From Kordiimonas gwangyangensis DSM 19435 = JCM 12864 (GTDB lineage Bacteria > Pseudomonadota > Alphaproteobacteria > Sphingomonadales > Kordiimonadaceae): a DNA stretch of 64,000 bases. Made by a program: the position numbers and the translations under genes. The stretch spans positions 615,830 through 679,829 of the forward strand of contig NZ_AQXF01000002.1 in the NCBI RefSeq assembly GCF_000375545.1. Reading direction: 5' to 3'. Each line of letters starts with the position of its first letter. Position 1 is the first letter of the stretch. Of the stretch, positions 53,517 through 62,744 are shown piece after piece. The notes under the pieces were generated by a model. That model was given only the letters and a program-made list of their open reading frames with translations, was not told the DNA's origin and made no database searches.

Positions 53517-53558
53517 AGGTAACGCGATGCGCAGGGTAATGCGCAGGGGAGATCGCAG

Positions 53559-54158
53559 ATGAGCTTTACAATCGAGACCGGCATTGTCCTTATCCTGAGC
53601 TATCTTCTGGGCGCGGTGCCATTTGGCCTTGTGTTCACCCGTATGGCTGGCCTTGGGGATATCCGTGATATCGGCTCGGGCAATATTGGCGCGACGAACG
53701 TGTTGCGCACCGGGCGCAAGGACCTTGCGCTCGCGACCCTCGTGCTGGATGCAGGCAAGGCAGCAATCGCTGTGCTCATCACCCGCCACTTCATCTCGCC
53801 AGAGCTTGCGCCGCTTGCAGGTGCTGCGGCCTTCATTGGCCACTGCTTTCCGGTCTACCTTGGCTTCAAGGGCGGCAAGGGTGTTGCCACATTCATGGGC
53901 ACACTGTTCGCCATATCATGGATGCTCGGCCTTGCCACGGCTGGCATCTGGCTACTGTCCGCCGCGATCTTCCGCATCTCATCGCTATCCGCGCTGGTCG
54001 CGTCGCTGCTCGCACCGCTTGTCAGCTATTATCTGATCGGGCCGGACACATGGCTGCCAATCGCCTTCATGACCCTGGTCATCTATATCCGTCACAAGAC
54101 GAATATTGAGCGTATTCTTCGCGGTGAAGAGCCGAAAATCGGCAAAAAAGACAAATAG
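53559..54158 (+). CDS. plsY: Glycerol-3-phosphate acyltransferase
   Basis: 199 residues with five or more membrane segments. PlsY moves an acyl group from acyl-phosphate to glycerol 3-phosphate, the first step of phospholipid synthesis. The three family motifs are visible: DIGSGNIGATNVLR, FKGGKGVATF and the late IYIRHKTNIERI. Strong GGGGAGA before ATG 53559. It lies between pyrC' and dprA in a usual alphaproteobacterial order. Confidence 0.96.
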   Translation: MSFTIETGIVLILSYLLGAVPFGLVFTRMAGLGDIRDIGSGNIGATNVLRTGRKDLALATLVLDAGKAAIAVLITRHFISPELAPLAGAAAFIGHCFPVYLGFKGGKGVATFMGTLFAISWMLGLATAGIWLLSAAIFRISSLSALVASLLAPLVSYYLIGPDTWLPIAFMTLVIYIRHKTNIERILRGEEPKIGKKDK

Positions 54159-54209
54159 TCTTTTTCCAATTCCATTGACAGGCGCGCACTTTCGCGCCAG
54201 TCTCACCCC

Positions 54210-55334
54210 ATGAACAAAACGGAAACATTTGGGGAGTTTTCGCATTCTGAGCGGCTGGCGCGTCTGCGCCTCATCCGTACAGACGGCATTGGCCCCATCC
54301 TGTTTCGCAATCTGATCGAACGCTACGGCAGCGGTACAGCCGCGCTGGACGCCCTACCCTCCCTCCTCGCCAAACGCAAACGCGGCGGTAGTGTCGCGAC
54401 AAAAGACGCGTGTGAGCGGGAGCTTGAAGCCGCGCACAGATTGGGTGCACGCACAATCTTTCATGGCGAGGCGCTCTACCCTTACCGGCTTGCTGCGACG
54501 GGGGATGCGCCGCCACTACTGCATACCCTTGGTTCGCACGACCTCATCTCACCGCCCGCTTCGCTTGGGATCGTGGGTGCGCGCAACGCCAGCATCAATG
54601 GCCAGAAACTGACGCGAATGATTGCAGGCGCGATGGCTGATGCGGCGGTGACCGTTATCTCTGGCCTCGCGCGCGGTATTGATACGGCGGCCCACGCAGC
54701 ATCACTGGAAGGCGGCACCGTCGCCTGTGTGGCTGGCGGGCTTGATGTGATTTACCCGCGCGAGAACACGGAACTTTTCCATAAAATTGCCGAACGCGGC
54801 CTTGTGGTTAGCGAAATGCCGCCCGGGACCCAGCCACAGGCACGGCATTTCCCGCGCCGCAACCGCATCATCTCTGGCCTGTCAGATGGTGTGCTGGTCG
54901 TGGAAGCGGCGGAGCGCTCCGGCTCGCTCATCACAGCGCGTTTTGCGCTGGAGCAAGGCCGCGATGTGTTTGCTATACCCGGCTCGCCGCTTGATGCCCG
55001 TGCGCGAGGCTGCAACAAGCTGATCAAGGACGGCGCCTCGCTCGTACAGGATGCAGAAGACATCTTTGCGGAACTGACTCCCATCAAACCGGATACCCCT
55101 GTCATTCGTATACGCACGACAACGCCAACCGCTGAGACATTGCCTGCTACCGACAATGGCGCACCTGAAGCCGGTGGCAACATCCTCGACTTCCTCAGCC
55201 ACACCGCTGTACATGTGGATGAGGTGATCAGGATAAGCGGCATGCGCGCTGATGAGGTGCTGGTCGCGCTCATGGAGCATGAGATCGCGGGCGAAATAAC
55301 CCGTCACGCAGGCGGAAAAGTCAGCCTCGCATGA
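54210..55334 (+). CDS. dprA: DNA-processing protein DprA
   Basis: 374 residues. DprA loads RecA onto incoming single-stranded DNA in natural transformation. The Rossmann core is clear: LGIVGARNASINGQ, VISGLARGIDTAAH, FPRRNRIISGLSD and EAAERSGSLITA. The N-terminal helical part (SAM-like) and a C-terminal winged-helix-like domain (about 310-374) flank it. The start ATG 54210 has little ribosome site. Confidence 0.94.
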   Translation: MNKTETFGEFSHSERLARLRLIRTDGIGPILFRNLIERYGSGTAALDALPSLLAKRKRGGSVATKDACERELEAAHRLGARTIFHGEALYPYRLAATGDAPPLLHTLGSHDLISPPASLGIVGARNASINGQKLTRMIAGAMADAAVTVISGLARGIDTAAHAASLEGGTVACVAGGLDVIYPRENTELFHKIAERGLVVSEMPPGTQPQARHFPRRNRIISGLSDGVLVVEAAERSGSLITARFALEQGRDVFAIPGSPLDARARGCNKLIKDGASLVQDAEDIFAELTPIKPDTPVIRIRTTTPTAETLPATDNGAPEAGGNILDFLSHTAVHVDEVIRISGMRADEVLVALMEHEIAGEITRHAGGKVSLA

Positions 55335-55466
55335 GGTTTCCGCCGCACTTTAATTACAGGGCCATATACAAGAAGGCATTGCAATCTGCGCGGCTTCGAA
55401 CTAGGTGATGGGCAGAAGGTCCACCTGACACGCACGTAACCAGCAAGGATAGGGACAGACGGACGT

Positions 55467-58001
55467 ATGAACGTCGTTATCGTAGAATCACCCGCTAAAG
55501 CGAAAACCATCAACAAGTATCTTGGTAAGGATTACAAGGTGTTGGCCAGTTTTGGTCACGTCCGCGACTTGCCTGCCAAGGACGGCTCCGTAAAGCCCGA
55601 TGAGGACTTTGCGATGGATTGGGTCGTTGACCGTGATTCGAACAAACGCCTCACCGACATCGCAAAAGCGGTGAAAGACGCCGACCGCCTCTATCTCGCG
55701 ACTGACCCCGACCGTGAAGGGGAAGCAATCAGTTGGCACGTGCTTGAGGTGCTGGCGAAAAAACGCGCCCTCAAGGGCGTGGAAGTCAAACGTGTGGTCT
55801 TTAACGAGATCACCAAATCCGCGATCCTGAAGGCGATGGCCGAACCGCGCGAGCTTGATACAGAGATGGTCAACGCCTATCTCGCCCGCCGCGCGCTTGA
55901 TTACCTTGTGGGCTTTACCCTGTCGCCGGTTCTGTGGCGCAAGCTGCCGGGCGCACGTTCGGCTGGCCGTGTGCAGTCCGTCGCCCTCCGCCTTGTCTGT
56001 GAGCGTGAGAGCGAGATCGAGAAATTCCGCGCGCAGGAATACTGGTCCATCGAGGCTGCGCTGAGCGCAAGCGGTGACCGTTCGCTCATCGGCCGCCTCT
56101 TCGCCATGAACGGCGAGAAGATCAAGAAGTACGGCATCAGTAACGAGGCAGAGGCCAAGACGGCAGCCGCGCTGGTGGAACGCACGCCGCTGACGGTCAC
56201 GTCGGTTGAGCGCAAGCCTGCCCGCCGCCACCCGCAGCCGCCGTTCACCACATCGACCCTGCAGCAGGAAGCCGCACGCAAGTATGGCTTCCCGGCCAAC
56301 CGCACCATGCGTGTGGCGCAAAGCCTTTATGAAGGTAAGTCCATCGGCGGTGAGGTTACGGGTCTTATCACCTATATGCGTACGGATGGCGTGACCATCG
56401 CACAGGAAGCGCTGAACGCGACCCGCGCGGTGATTGAAGACCGTTTTGGCAAGAAATTCCTGCCGGATAGCCCACGTGTTTATAAAACCAAGGCGAAAAA
56501 CGCCCAGGAGGCGCACGAAGCCATCCGTCCGACCGACCCGATGCGCAAACCCGCTGATGTTGCCCATGCGCTCGACAGTGACGAACAGAAGCTCTATGAG
56601 CTGATCTGGCGCCGGACGATCGCGAGCCAGATGGAAAGCGCCCAGCTTGAGCGCACGACGGTAACCATCCTTAACAAGGACCAGTCGGCCGAGCTGCGCG
56701 CAACCGGTACAGTCATCCAGTTTGAAGGCTTCCTGTCAGTCTATCAGGAAGGCAAGGACGATGACGGTGACGAGGAAGACACCCGCCTGCCGCAGATGAA
56801 GGAAGGCGAAGTCCTGACGCTTGATAGCGTCACGCCGAAGCAGCACTTCACCGACCCGCCGCCACGCTTCACTGAAGCCTCGCTGGTGAAACGCCTTGAA
56901 GAGCTCGGCATTGGCCGCCCATCCACATATGCATCCATCCTCACGGTACTGCGTGAGCGGAACTATGTGCATATGGAGCGCAACCGCTTCATCCCCGAGG
57001 ATAAAGGCCGCCTTGTAACCGCCTTCCTCGAGAAATTCTTCCAGCGCTATGTGGAATATGATTTCACCGCGAACCTTGAAGAACAGCTCGACCATATCTC
57101 AGCTGGTGAAGAAGAGTGGAAAGAAGTCCTCAAGGAATTCTGGGCCTCCTTCAAGCCGCGCACCGAAGAAATCCTTGGGGTTCGTAACGCCGAAGTCATT
57201 GATGCGCTTGATGAATATCTCGAGCCCATGCTGTTCGCAGAAACCGAAGACGGCAAGGACCCGCGCAAGTGCCCGAGCTGCGAAAACGGCCGCCTTGGCC
57301 TCAAGACCAGCCGTTATGGCGCTTTTGTCGGTTGTTCCAACTATCCGGAATGTGGCTATACCCGCCCGTTCGGCAGCAATGGCGAAGACGGTGAAGGCGC
57401 TGACGAGCCAGCCAATCTGGGTGATGATCCCGAGACCGGCGAGCCAATCAGCGTACGCACAGGTCGTTTTGGTCCCTACATTCAGGTGGGTGAAGCCCAG
57501 AAGGGCGAAAAACCGAAGCGCGCCAGCATCCCGAAGGATATGGATGCAGCGAGCCTGAGCCTTGAGAAGGCGCTTGCGCTGCTCTCGCTCCCGCGTGAAG
57601 TGGGCACACACCCTGAGACCGGCAAGCCGATCACTGCTGCCATCGGCCGCTACGGCCCCTATGTGGCGCATGACGGCACGTTCGGTAAACTCGCCTCCAC
57701 TGAGGAAGTGTTCAATGTGGGCCTCAACCGCGCTGTAGCCCTGCTCGCGGATGCTGCAGCAAAGAAAGGCGGCAGCGCCAAGACCGTGCTGAAGGAACTG
57801 GGCGAACACCCGGATGACGGCGACGCGGTCCGCGTGCTCGATGGTCGCTATGGCCCTTATGTGAACCACAAGCGCACCAACGCGACGCTCCCCAAAGGCA
57901 CCGAGCCAGAGAGCGTGACGCTGGAACAGGCGCTCGGATGGCTCGCGGAAAAAGCGGGCAAGAAAAAAGCCCCGGCGAGAAAGAAAAAGAAAGCGTCCTG
58001 A
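55467..58001 (+). CDS. topA: DNA topoisomerase I
   Basis: 844 residues. TopA relaxes negative supercoils by single-strand passage. The Toprim start VIVESPAKAKTI, DPDREGEAI (about 80-89) and the catalytic Tyr303 in ITYMRTDG are intact. The C-terminal part has one four-cysteine zinc finger (CPSC and CSNYPEC) and three GRFGPY/GRYGPY repeats, then a Lys-rich tail. Its stop codon lies inside the terminator hairpin. Confidence 0.97.
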   Translation: MNVVIVESPAKAKTINKYLGKDYKVLASFGHVRDLPAKDGSVKPDEDFAMDWVVDRDSNKRLTDIAKAVKDADRLYLATDPDREGEAISWHVLEVLAKKRALKGVEVKRVVFNEITKSAILKAMAEPRELDTEMVNAYLARRALDYLVGFTLSPVLWRKLPGARSAGRVQSVALRLVCERESEIEKFRAQEYWSIEAALSASGDRSLIGRLFAMNGEKIKKYGISNEAEAKTAAALVERTPLTVTSVERKPARRHPQPPFTTSTLQQEAARKYGFPANRTMRVAQSLYEGKSIGGEVTGLITYMRTDGVTIAQEALNATRAVIEDRFGKKFLPDSPRVYKTKAKNAQEAHEAIRPTDPMRKPADVAHALDSDEQKLYELIWRRTIASQMESAQLERTTVTILNKDQSAELRATGTVIQFEGFLSVYQEGKDDDGDEEDTRLPQMKEGEVLTLDSVTPKQHFTDPPPRFTEASLVKRLEELGIGRPSTYASILTVLRERNYVHMERNRFIPEDKGRLVTAFLEKFFQRYVEYDFTANLEEQLDHISAGEEEWKEVLKEFWASFKPRTEEILGVRNAEVIDALDEYLEPMLFAETEDGKDPRKCPSCENGRLGLKTSRYGAFVGCSNYPECGYTRPFGSNGEDGEGADEPANLGDDPETGEPISVRTGRFGPYIQVGEAQKGEKPKRASIPKDMDAASLSLEKALALLSLPREVGTHPETGKPITAAIGRYGPYVAHDGTFGKLASTEEVFNVGLNRAVALLADAAAKKGGSAKTVLKELGEHPDDGDAVRVLDGRYGPYVNHKRTNATLPKGTEPESVTLEQALGWLAEKAGKKKAPARKKKKAS

Positions 58002-58016
58002 CCGGGCGCTTTTTTT
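57990..58016 (+). terminator. Terminator overlapping the topA stop codon
   Basis: AAAGCGTCC (57990-57998) pairs with GGGCGCTTT (58004-58012), one G-U pair, loop TGACC, then TTTTT. The topA TGA (57999-58001) forms most of the loop, so ribosomes finishing topA would cover the hairpin. Confidence 0.8.
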
Positions 58017-58066
58017 GAAGCATAATCCCTTACGCGCTACACTCGCGTAAAAGAAAGGACCCGCCC

Positions 58067-60370
58067 TTGGCGAAATACGAACCCGGCCAGCTTCCCAGTC
58101 GTGAAGAAGTGATGAACTTCATCCGCACCTTTCCGGGTGGCAAAGTCACAAAACGGGATATCGCCCGCGCCTTTGGCGTGAAGGGGCCAGATAAGGTTTT
58201 CCTCAAGAAACTGATCCGCGAGTTGACGGACGACGGCATGCTGACAAAAGATGTCGGGCAATCCCTGCGCCCGGCTGACCGCTTGCCCGGCGTGCAAGTT
58301 GTTGAATTCGCGGGCCTCACGAACGAAGGTGATGCCGTCGTTAAACCGGTGAACTTTGAGGGTGAAGGCAAACCGCCGCGTATTTTCCTCAGTGCCAAGA
58401 AGGGCAAAAAGCCCGGCCCGGCCATGGGACCTGGTGACCGAGCACTTGTACGCCTTACCTGCGTGAAAGACGAGCCACCTGTCTACCGTGCGTCTGTGCT
58501 CAAGATATTGAAGCCGGCACCTGCGTCGATCATGGGGGTGTTTCATGGCGGCCCCAATGGTGGTCGCATCCACCCGACCGACAAGAAAAACCGGGATGAA
58601 TACTGGGTTGACCAAGGCGATGTGAACGGCGCGGTTGAGGGTGAGCTTGTGCTTGCCGAACCCGTTCCCTCCCGCAAGCACATGGGTGCAAAACGTGTGC
58701 GGGTGAAAGAGCGGCTGGGCGACGTGTCAGACGCGCGGTCGATCAGCATGATCGCGATCCACAGCCTTGATATTCCTTATGAATTTCCGGAAGACGCGAT
58801 CCGCGAGGCGGAGAAAGCCAAGCCCGTCACCCTCGGCAACCGCACAGACCTGCGCGACATTCCGCTGATTACCATCGACCCCTCTGACGCGCGCGACCAT
58901 GATGACGCCATCTGGGCTGAAGCGGACGATAACCCGGATAACCCGGGCGGCTGGCACGCCATCGTCGCCATCGCCGACGTGGCGCACTATGTGAAGACCG
59001 ACAATGCGCTCGACCGCGAAGCACTGAAGCGCGGCAACAGCTGCTATTTCCCGGACCGCGTGGTGCCTATGTTGCCGGAAGCGCTGTCGGCGGGGCTCTG
59101 CAGCCTGATGCCAGGCGAAGAACGCGCCTGCATGGCGGTGCATATCTGGTTCAATAAGGACGGTCAGAAAATCCGCCACAAGTTTGTTCGTGGCCTGATG
59201 AAAAGCGCTGCCAACGTCTCGTATGAGCGCGCGCAGGCAGCGCTGGACGGCATGCCGGACGAACTAACCGAACCACTGCTTGAGCCAGTCCTCAAGCCAC
59301 TCTACGGCACGTTCAAAGCCATCATGAAGGCGCGCGCGAAACGCGCACCGCTTGAACTTGACCTGCCGGAACGCAAAATCCAGCTGGATGACCACGGCCA
59401 TGTGGCGGCGATCACCCTTCGCGACCGGTTTGATGCTCACAAGATCGTCGAGGAATTGATGATCACCGCGAACGTGTGTGCGGCCGAGGAGCTTGAGAAA
59501 CACCGTGTGACCGCCATGTACCGGGTGCACGAGGAACCGCCGATGGACAAGATGGAGTCCTTGCGCGAATTCCTTGGCACGCTTGACCTCAACCTGTCGC
59601 GCGGCAATGTGATGATGCCGCGGCTGTTCAATGGCATCCTTGAGCAGGTCAAGGGCAGCCCGCACGAGCATATGGTCAACGAGGTTGTGTTGCGTTCGCA
59701 AACGCAGGCCTATTATTCGCCAGATAATATGGGCCACTTCGGCCTGGCCCTGCCCCGCTATGCCCACTTCACCTCGCCGATCCGCCGCTATGCCGACTTG
59801 ATCGTACACCGCGGGCTTATCCGTGCACTTGGCCTCGGCAAGGATGGGCTGACAGATGAGCAGATGGACAAGCTGTCGAGCATTGGTGAGCAGATTTCGA
59901 GTACCGAACGCCGTGCCATGGCGGCGGAGCGTGAATCGACCGACCGTTATCTGGCCAACTATCTGGCTGACCATGTGGGCGACGAGTTCATGGGCCGCAT
60001 CACCGGCGTGACCCGCTTTGGCCTGTTCGTGAGCCTTGAGCCGTCAGGCGGTGATGGCCTGATCCCGATCTCGGAAATCGGCATGGATTTCTATAGCCAT
60101 GATGAAGCGCACCACCGCTTGGTGGGTGAAAGTTCTGGCGAGGAATTCAAGCTTGGTGACCGCATCAAGGTGCGGCTGACGGAAGCCAACCGCTTCACAG
60201 GTGGGCTGAAACTCAATCTGGTGCGCGAGGATGAAGATATCCCGGGCCTCACGTCCCGCAAGCAGCATAAGAAGCTCGGTGCGCGTCACGCACGTTCAGG
60301 CGGTCGCCCGGCGCGGGGCCGGGGCAAGCCGTCAGCATCTTCCAAAAAAGCGAAGTCTAGAGGCCGATAA
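58067..60370 (+). CDS. rnr: Ribonuclease R
   Basis: 767 residues from TTG 58067, with AAGAAAGGACC upstream. RNase R is a processive 3'-5' exonuclease that can unwind structured RNA. Order: N-terminal helix-turn-helix-like part (about 10-70), cold-shock domains, the RNB catalytic domain with Asp274, Asp277, Asp279 and Asp280 in DARDHDDA, and a C-terminal S1 domain followed by a Lys/Arg-rich tail. It sits 65 bp after topA and overlaps the convergent anti-sigma gene by 14 bp. Confidence 0.96.
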   Translation: MAKYEPGQLPSREEVMNFIRTFPGGKVTKRDIARAFGVKGPDKVFLKKLIRELTDDGMLTKDVGQSLRPADRLPGVQVVEFAGLTNEGDAVVKPVNFEGEGKPPRIFLSAKKGKKPGPAMGPGDRALVRLTCVKDEPPVYRASVLKILKPAPASIMGVFHGGPNGGRIHPTDKKNRDEYWVDQGDVNGAVEGELVLAEPVPSRKHMGAKRVRVKERLGDVSDARSISMIAIHSLDIPYEFPEDAIREAEKAKPVTLGNRTDLRDIPLITIDPSDARDHDDAIWAEADDNPDNPGGWHAIVAIADVAHYVKTDNALDREALKRGNSCYFPDRVVPMLPEALSAGLCSLMPGEERACMAVHIWFNKDGQKIRHKFVRGLMKSAANVSYERAQAALDGMPDELTEPLLEPVLKPLYGTFKAIMKARAKRAPLELDLPERKIQLDDHGHVAAITLRDRFDAHKIVEELMITANVCAAEELEKHRVTAMYRVHEEPPMDKMESLREFLGTLDLNLSRGNVMMPRLFNGILEQVKGSPHEHMVNEVVLRSQTQAYYSPDNMGHFGLALPRYAHFTSPIRRYADLIVHRGLIRALGLGKDGLTDEQMDKLSSIGEQISSTERRAMAAERESTDRYLANYLADHVGDEFMGRITGVTRFGLFVSLEPSGGDGLIPISEIGMDFYSHDEAHHRLVGESSGEEFKLGDRIKVRLTEANRFTGGLKLNLVREDEDIPGLTSRKQHKKLGARHARSGGRPARGRGKPSASSKKAKSRGR

Positions 60371-61022
60371 AGGGCTGGAACATGCGCCCGACAAAGCTGT
60401 GCAACTTGATGGGCGCATCGGTCACCGCAAGGCAGATACAATCCTCACCCTCATCAATGATCGGCTGGTGGTGCGTATCCTCAGGCCCCGCCACTTCCAT
60501 CATGCCGGGCGTGTAGTGCGCATCGCCAACCTTGTAGCCGCCGGTCAGCACAAGCGTGAACTCAAGACCCCGGTGGTCGTGGAACGGCATTTCCGTACCG
60601 CCCTTCGCGCGCAGTAGCCACAGGCGCTCACCATTCTCATAGGTTTTGAGCATCAGCTTTTTCATGCCCGGCCCCATAAAGCCCCACTTGAGCTCGTCAA
60701 AGCCCTTGCCAAGAAGTGCCGCGAGCGGCGCCGGCATACGGGGGTCCGTGAACGCAGGAGCAGTAGGCTTAACCGAGCTCGGCTCGTCTTCAAGCGCTTC
60801 AATGGCTTTGAAAGCATCATCAAGCGCGCCAACAGAAAGCCGGGCGGGCACGACACCCTCAAGGAGCACACCACCCACGGCTTCAGCATCCGCGATACGC
60901 TCTTTCATCTCGTCATGATATTCCGCGTGGCAAGCCACCACGAGCGCCTGCGCCTCCGTGAGTGCGCCTGCTGCATAGGAAACCAGCCATTCATCGGGCA
61001 GAAGACCTGTATGTGCCGTCAT
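60357..61022 (-). CDS. ChrR-like cupin anti-sigma factor, with altered zinc-binding N-terminus
   Basis: 221 residues. The N-terminal part (about 1-75) corresponds to the ChrR anti-sigma domain that holds the ECF sigma factor, and the C-terminal part (about 100-215) is the cupin domain. The cupin metal site is intact: His148 and His150 in PFHDH, Glu154, and a His in THHQP (184-185). The anti-sigma zinc site of known ChrR (two His and two Cys) is altered: His4, His32 and His36 are present and the two Cys are missing. The first codon overlaps the sigma factor gene by 4 bp, so they are coupled. Confidence 0.88.
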   Translation of the reverse strand: MTAHTGLLPDEWLVSYAAGALTEAQALVVACHAEYHDEMKERIADAEAVGGVLLEGVVPARLSVGALDDAFKAIEALEDEPSSVKPTAPAFTDPRMPAPLAALLGKGFDELKWGFMGPGMKKLMLKTYENGERLWLLRAKGGTEMPFHDHRGLEFTLVLTGGYKVGDAHYTPGMMEVAGPEDTHHQPIIDEGEDCICLAVTDAPIKLHSFVGRMFQPFIGL

Positions 61023-61723
61023 GCCATATCCCTCAACTCTTTACGCAGGGCCTCAAAGGCGATCCTGATCCTTGATTTAACGGTTCCGAGCGGCAACTCC
61101 AGCTCTGCCGCGATTTCGGAATGTGATTTCTCGTGATAGAAAGAAAGCTCTATCACCTGCTTTTGCGCGGGTTTCAACTCCGCCATGGCAGCCGACACCC
61201 GTTCGGCATATTGCCGCTGCAGGGTTGGAGTATCGGTCTGTTCCGGTGCAACCATATGGGCTACATGATCGTCCGCATCCACCTCGGTATATTTCTGTTT
61301 GCGCGTGTGATCGATAAAGCGGTTCCGGGCCACACGGAAAAGCCATGTGGACAGCCGCGCTTTCTCGGGGTCAAACTGCACCGCCTTGCGCCACAGCGTG
61401 ACCATCACCTCCTGCGCGATATCCTCGGCTTTCTCGTCATCGAGGCCCAAAGTCATCAGATACGACTTCAGGCGCGGTGCATAATGCGAGAAGAGCTCAG
61501 CAAATGCGGAGCGGTCGCGGTGCTCCGCGATACGCAGCACCAGCATTTCATGCGAGGCAGCTGTGTCTTTCCGTGCGCTGAAAATATTCCTTACCTCACC
61601 AGATTGCGGTTTGACCGCTTCCAGCGAAGCACCTGCCCTCTCTTCTGTCAAGCGCCGCACGGCCATCTTGCCGCACGGCGCATCCTTGGGGGCTGCAATA
61701 TTTTCGGGCGTTTTTGCCATCAT
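61019..61723 (-). CDS. RNA polymerase ECF sigma factor (RpoE/ECF11 type)
   Basis: 234 residues. Region 2 (DIAQEVMVTLWRKA, then WLFRVARNRFIDHTRK) and region 4 (LPLGTVKSRIRIAFEALRKEL) are complete. Paired with a ChrR-type protein, it belongs to the ECF11 group, which in Rhodobacter answers singlet oxygen. It has about 55 more N-terminal residues than usual ECF factors. ATG 61723 and ATG 61720 are adjacent; the second has the better distance to AAGAGG. A TGGTCC-N18-TAAAA element sits immediately upstream and resembles the group's own promoter. Confidence 0.9.
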   Translation of the reverse strand: MMAKTPENIAAPKDAPCGKMAVRRLTEERAGASLEAVKPQSGEVRNIFSARKDTAASHEMLVLRIAEHRDRSAFAELFSHYAPRLKSYLMTLGLDDEKAEDIAQEVMVTLWRKAVQFDPEKARLSTWLFRVARNRFIDHTRKQKYTEVDADDHVAHMVAPEQTDTPTLQRQYAERVSAAMAELKPAQKQVIELSFYHEKSHSEIAAELELPLGTVKSRIRIAFEALRKELRDMA

Positions 61724-61728
61724 GCCTC

Positions 61729-61757
61729 TTTTACGCTGGCATTTGACATCCGGACCA
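61729..61757 (-). promoter_or_regulatory. Candidate ECF11-type promoter
   Basis: On the minus strand TGGTCC (61757-61752), 18 bases, then TAAAA (61733-61729). The known Rhodobacter RpoE consensus is TGATCC, 18 bases, TAAGA, so spacing is exact and each element differs by one base. It would put the transcript start almost at the sigma gene ATG, so the mRNA would be leaderless or translation starts further in. Confidence 0.5.
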
Positions 61758-61765
61758 CTCGATAA

Positions 61766-61796
61766 TTAAAAAAAAGCGGCCCCGAATGGGACCGCC
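61766..61796 (-). terminator. Rho-independent terminator of the envelope module
   Basis: On the minus strand GCGGTCCC (61795-61788) pairs GGGGCCGC (61783-61776) with one G-U pair and a 4-base loop, then eight T. It is 26 bp past the stop at 61822. Confidence 0.88.
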
Positions 61797-61821
61797 TTCT
61801 GAATGGTTTTCTCGCCTGAGA

Positions 61822-62742
61822 TCAGCTATCAGCCATCATGCGCCAATAGTCAGTCAGTTCCATCATGGTACGGATGGCAAGCTCTTCACCGACGCGCTGT
61901 TCGCTATAACCCTCGACCTCATAATATTCCTTGAAGCCATTGCGTGTCGCTTCATATTGCTTCACTTCACGGGTCGGCGGCATGGCGTCGCTATACATGC
62001 TGGTGATGGTTTCGCCGGTCTCGATCTGAACGACATTCACCTGGAACGCGAGGCCGCTTTCGCTCTCCGCACTCGGCGCGAGCAGCACCTCGATCATATA
62101 GTCTGCCTTGCCAAGCATGGCGTTGATCTCGATGGCGTGGGTGTTCACCTGCTCGTTGGACTGCGCGCCGGCACCTTCGACACGGTTGATCATGTCACGG
62201 TCAATCAGGCGGGCGCCGCCCTTGATCATCAGGTTCTTGAAGCCGCCCTGCACTTTCCAGTTCAGGATTTCCTCAAGGTTTTTACGCGCCTGATCTTTAT
62301 TGAGGCGCACAGTACCGCTGTAATCATAGGCCTGCGCGGAAACACTACCCGGATTGCCGCGGACCGTGTCACGCACTTCGCGCTCACCATGCAGCTGACC
62401 ATTATAGTGGGTGTGCATGTTGGTCGTGGTCGTACGCTCACGCGTCACTTCAGGCGTGCGTACTTCAAGGCCGCGGGCTTGATAGTCAATATAGTAGGTG
62501 ACAACTTCGTCCGAGAGATCGCGGTTCCAGAAGACGACAAAGCGCGGGCGTTTGACCCGCTTGTTTTCTTCGCGGAAAGCGTTGATCGCCGGGGTTGGGT
62601 CAGGAAGTGGCTCGACTTCCCGCGGGGTCAGGACCGCTGGCACACCTTGCCGCATCTCCTGCGCCGCCTGAACATTTTCCGGCCCGGCAATCAGAACTGC
62701 CGACAGGACTGCAAGGCTTGCACCACCGATCATGCGTTTCAT
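61822..62742 (-). CDS. Secreted CsgG/LpoB-like protein
   Basis: 306 residues with a signal peptide ending near VQAAQ. The C-terminal two thirds resemble the CsgG/LpoB fold: RFVVFWNRDLSD, LIDRDMINRVEG and the later IEINAMLGKADYMIEVLL and GETITSMY segments. LpoB proteins activate peptidoglycan synthases from the outer membrane, but this one lacks an obvious lipobox. It follows the YcfL-like gene by 2 bp, as in the ycfL-lpoB pair of enterobacteria. Function is inferred from fold and context only. Confidence 0.7.
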   Translation of the reverse strand: MKRMIGGASLAVLSAVLIAGPENVQAAQEMRQGVPAVLTPREVEPLPDPTPAINAFREENKRVKRPRFVVFWNRDLSDEVVTYYIDYQARGLEVRTPEVTRERTTTTNMHTHYNGQLHGEREVRDTVRGNPGSVSAQAYDYSGTVRLNKDQARKNLEEILNWKVQGGFKNLMIKGGARLIDRDMINRVEGAGAQSNEQVNTHAIEINAMLGKADYMIEVLLAPSAESESGLAFQVNVVQIETGETITSMYSDAMPPTREVKQYEATRNGFKEYYEVEGYSEQRVGEELAIRTMMELTDYWRMMADS

Positions 62743-62744
62743 GA

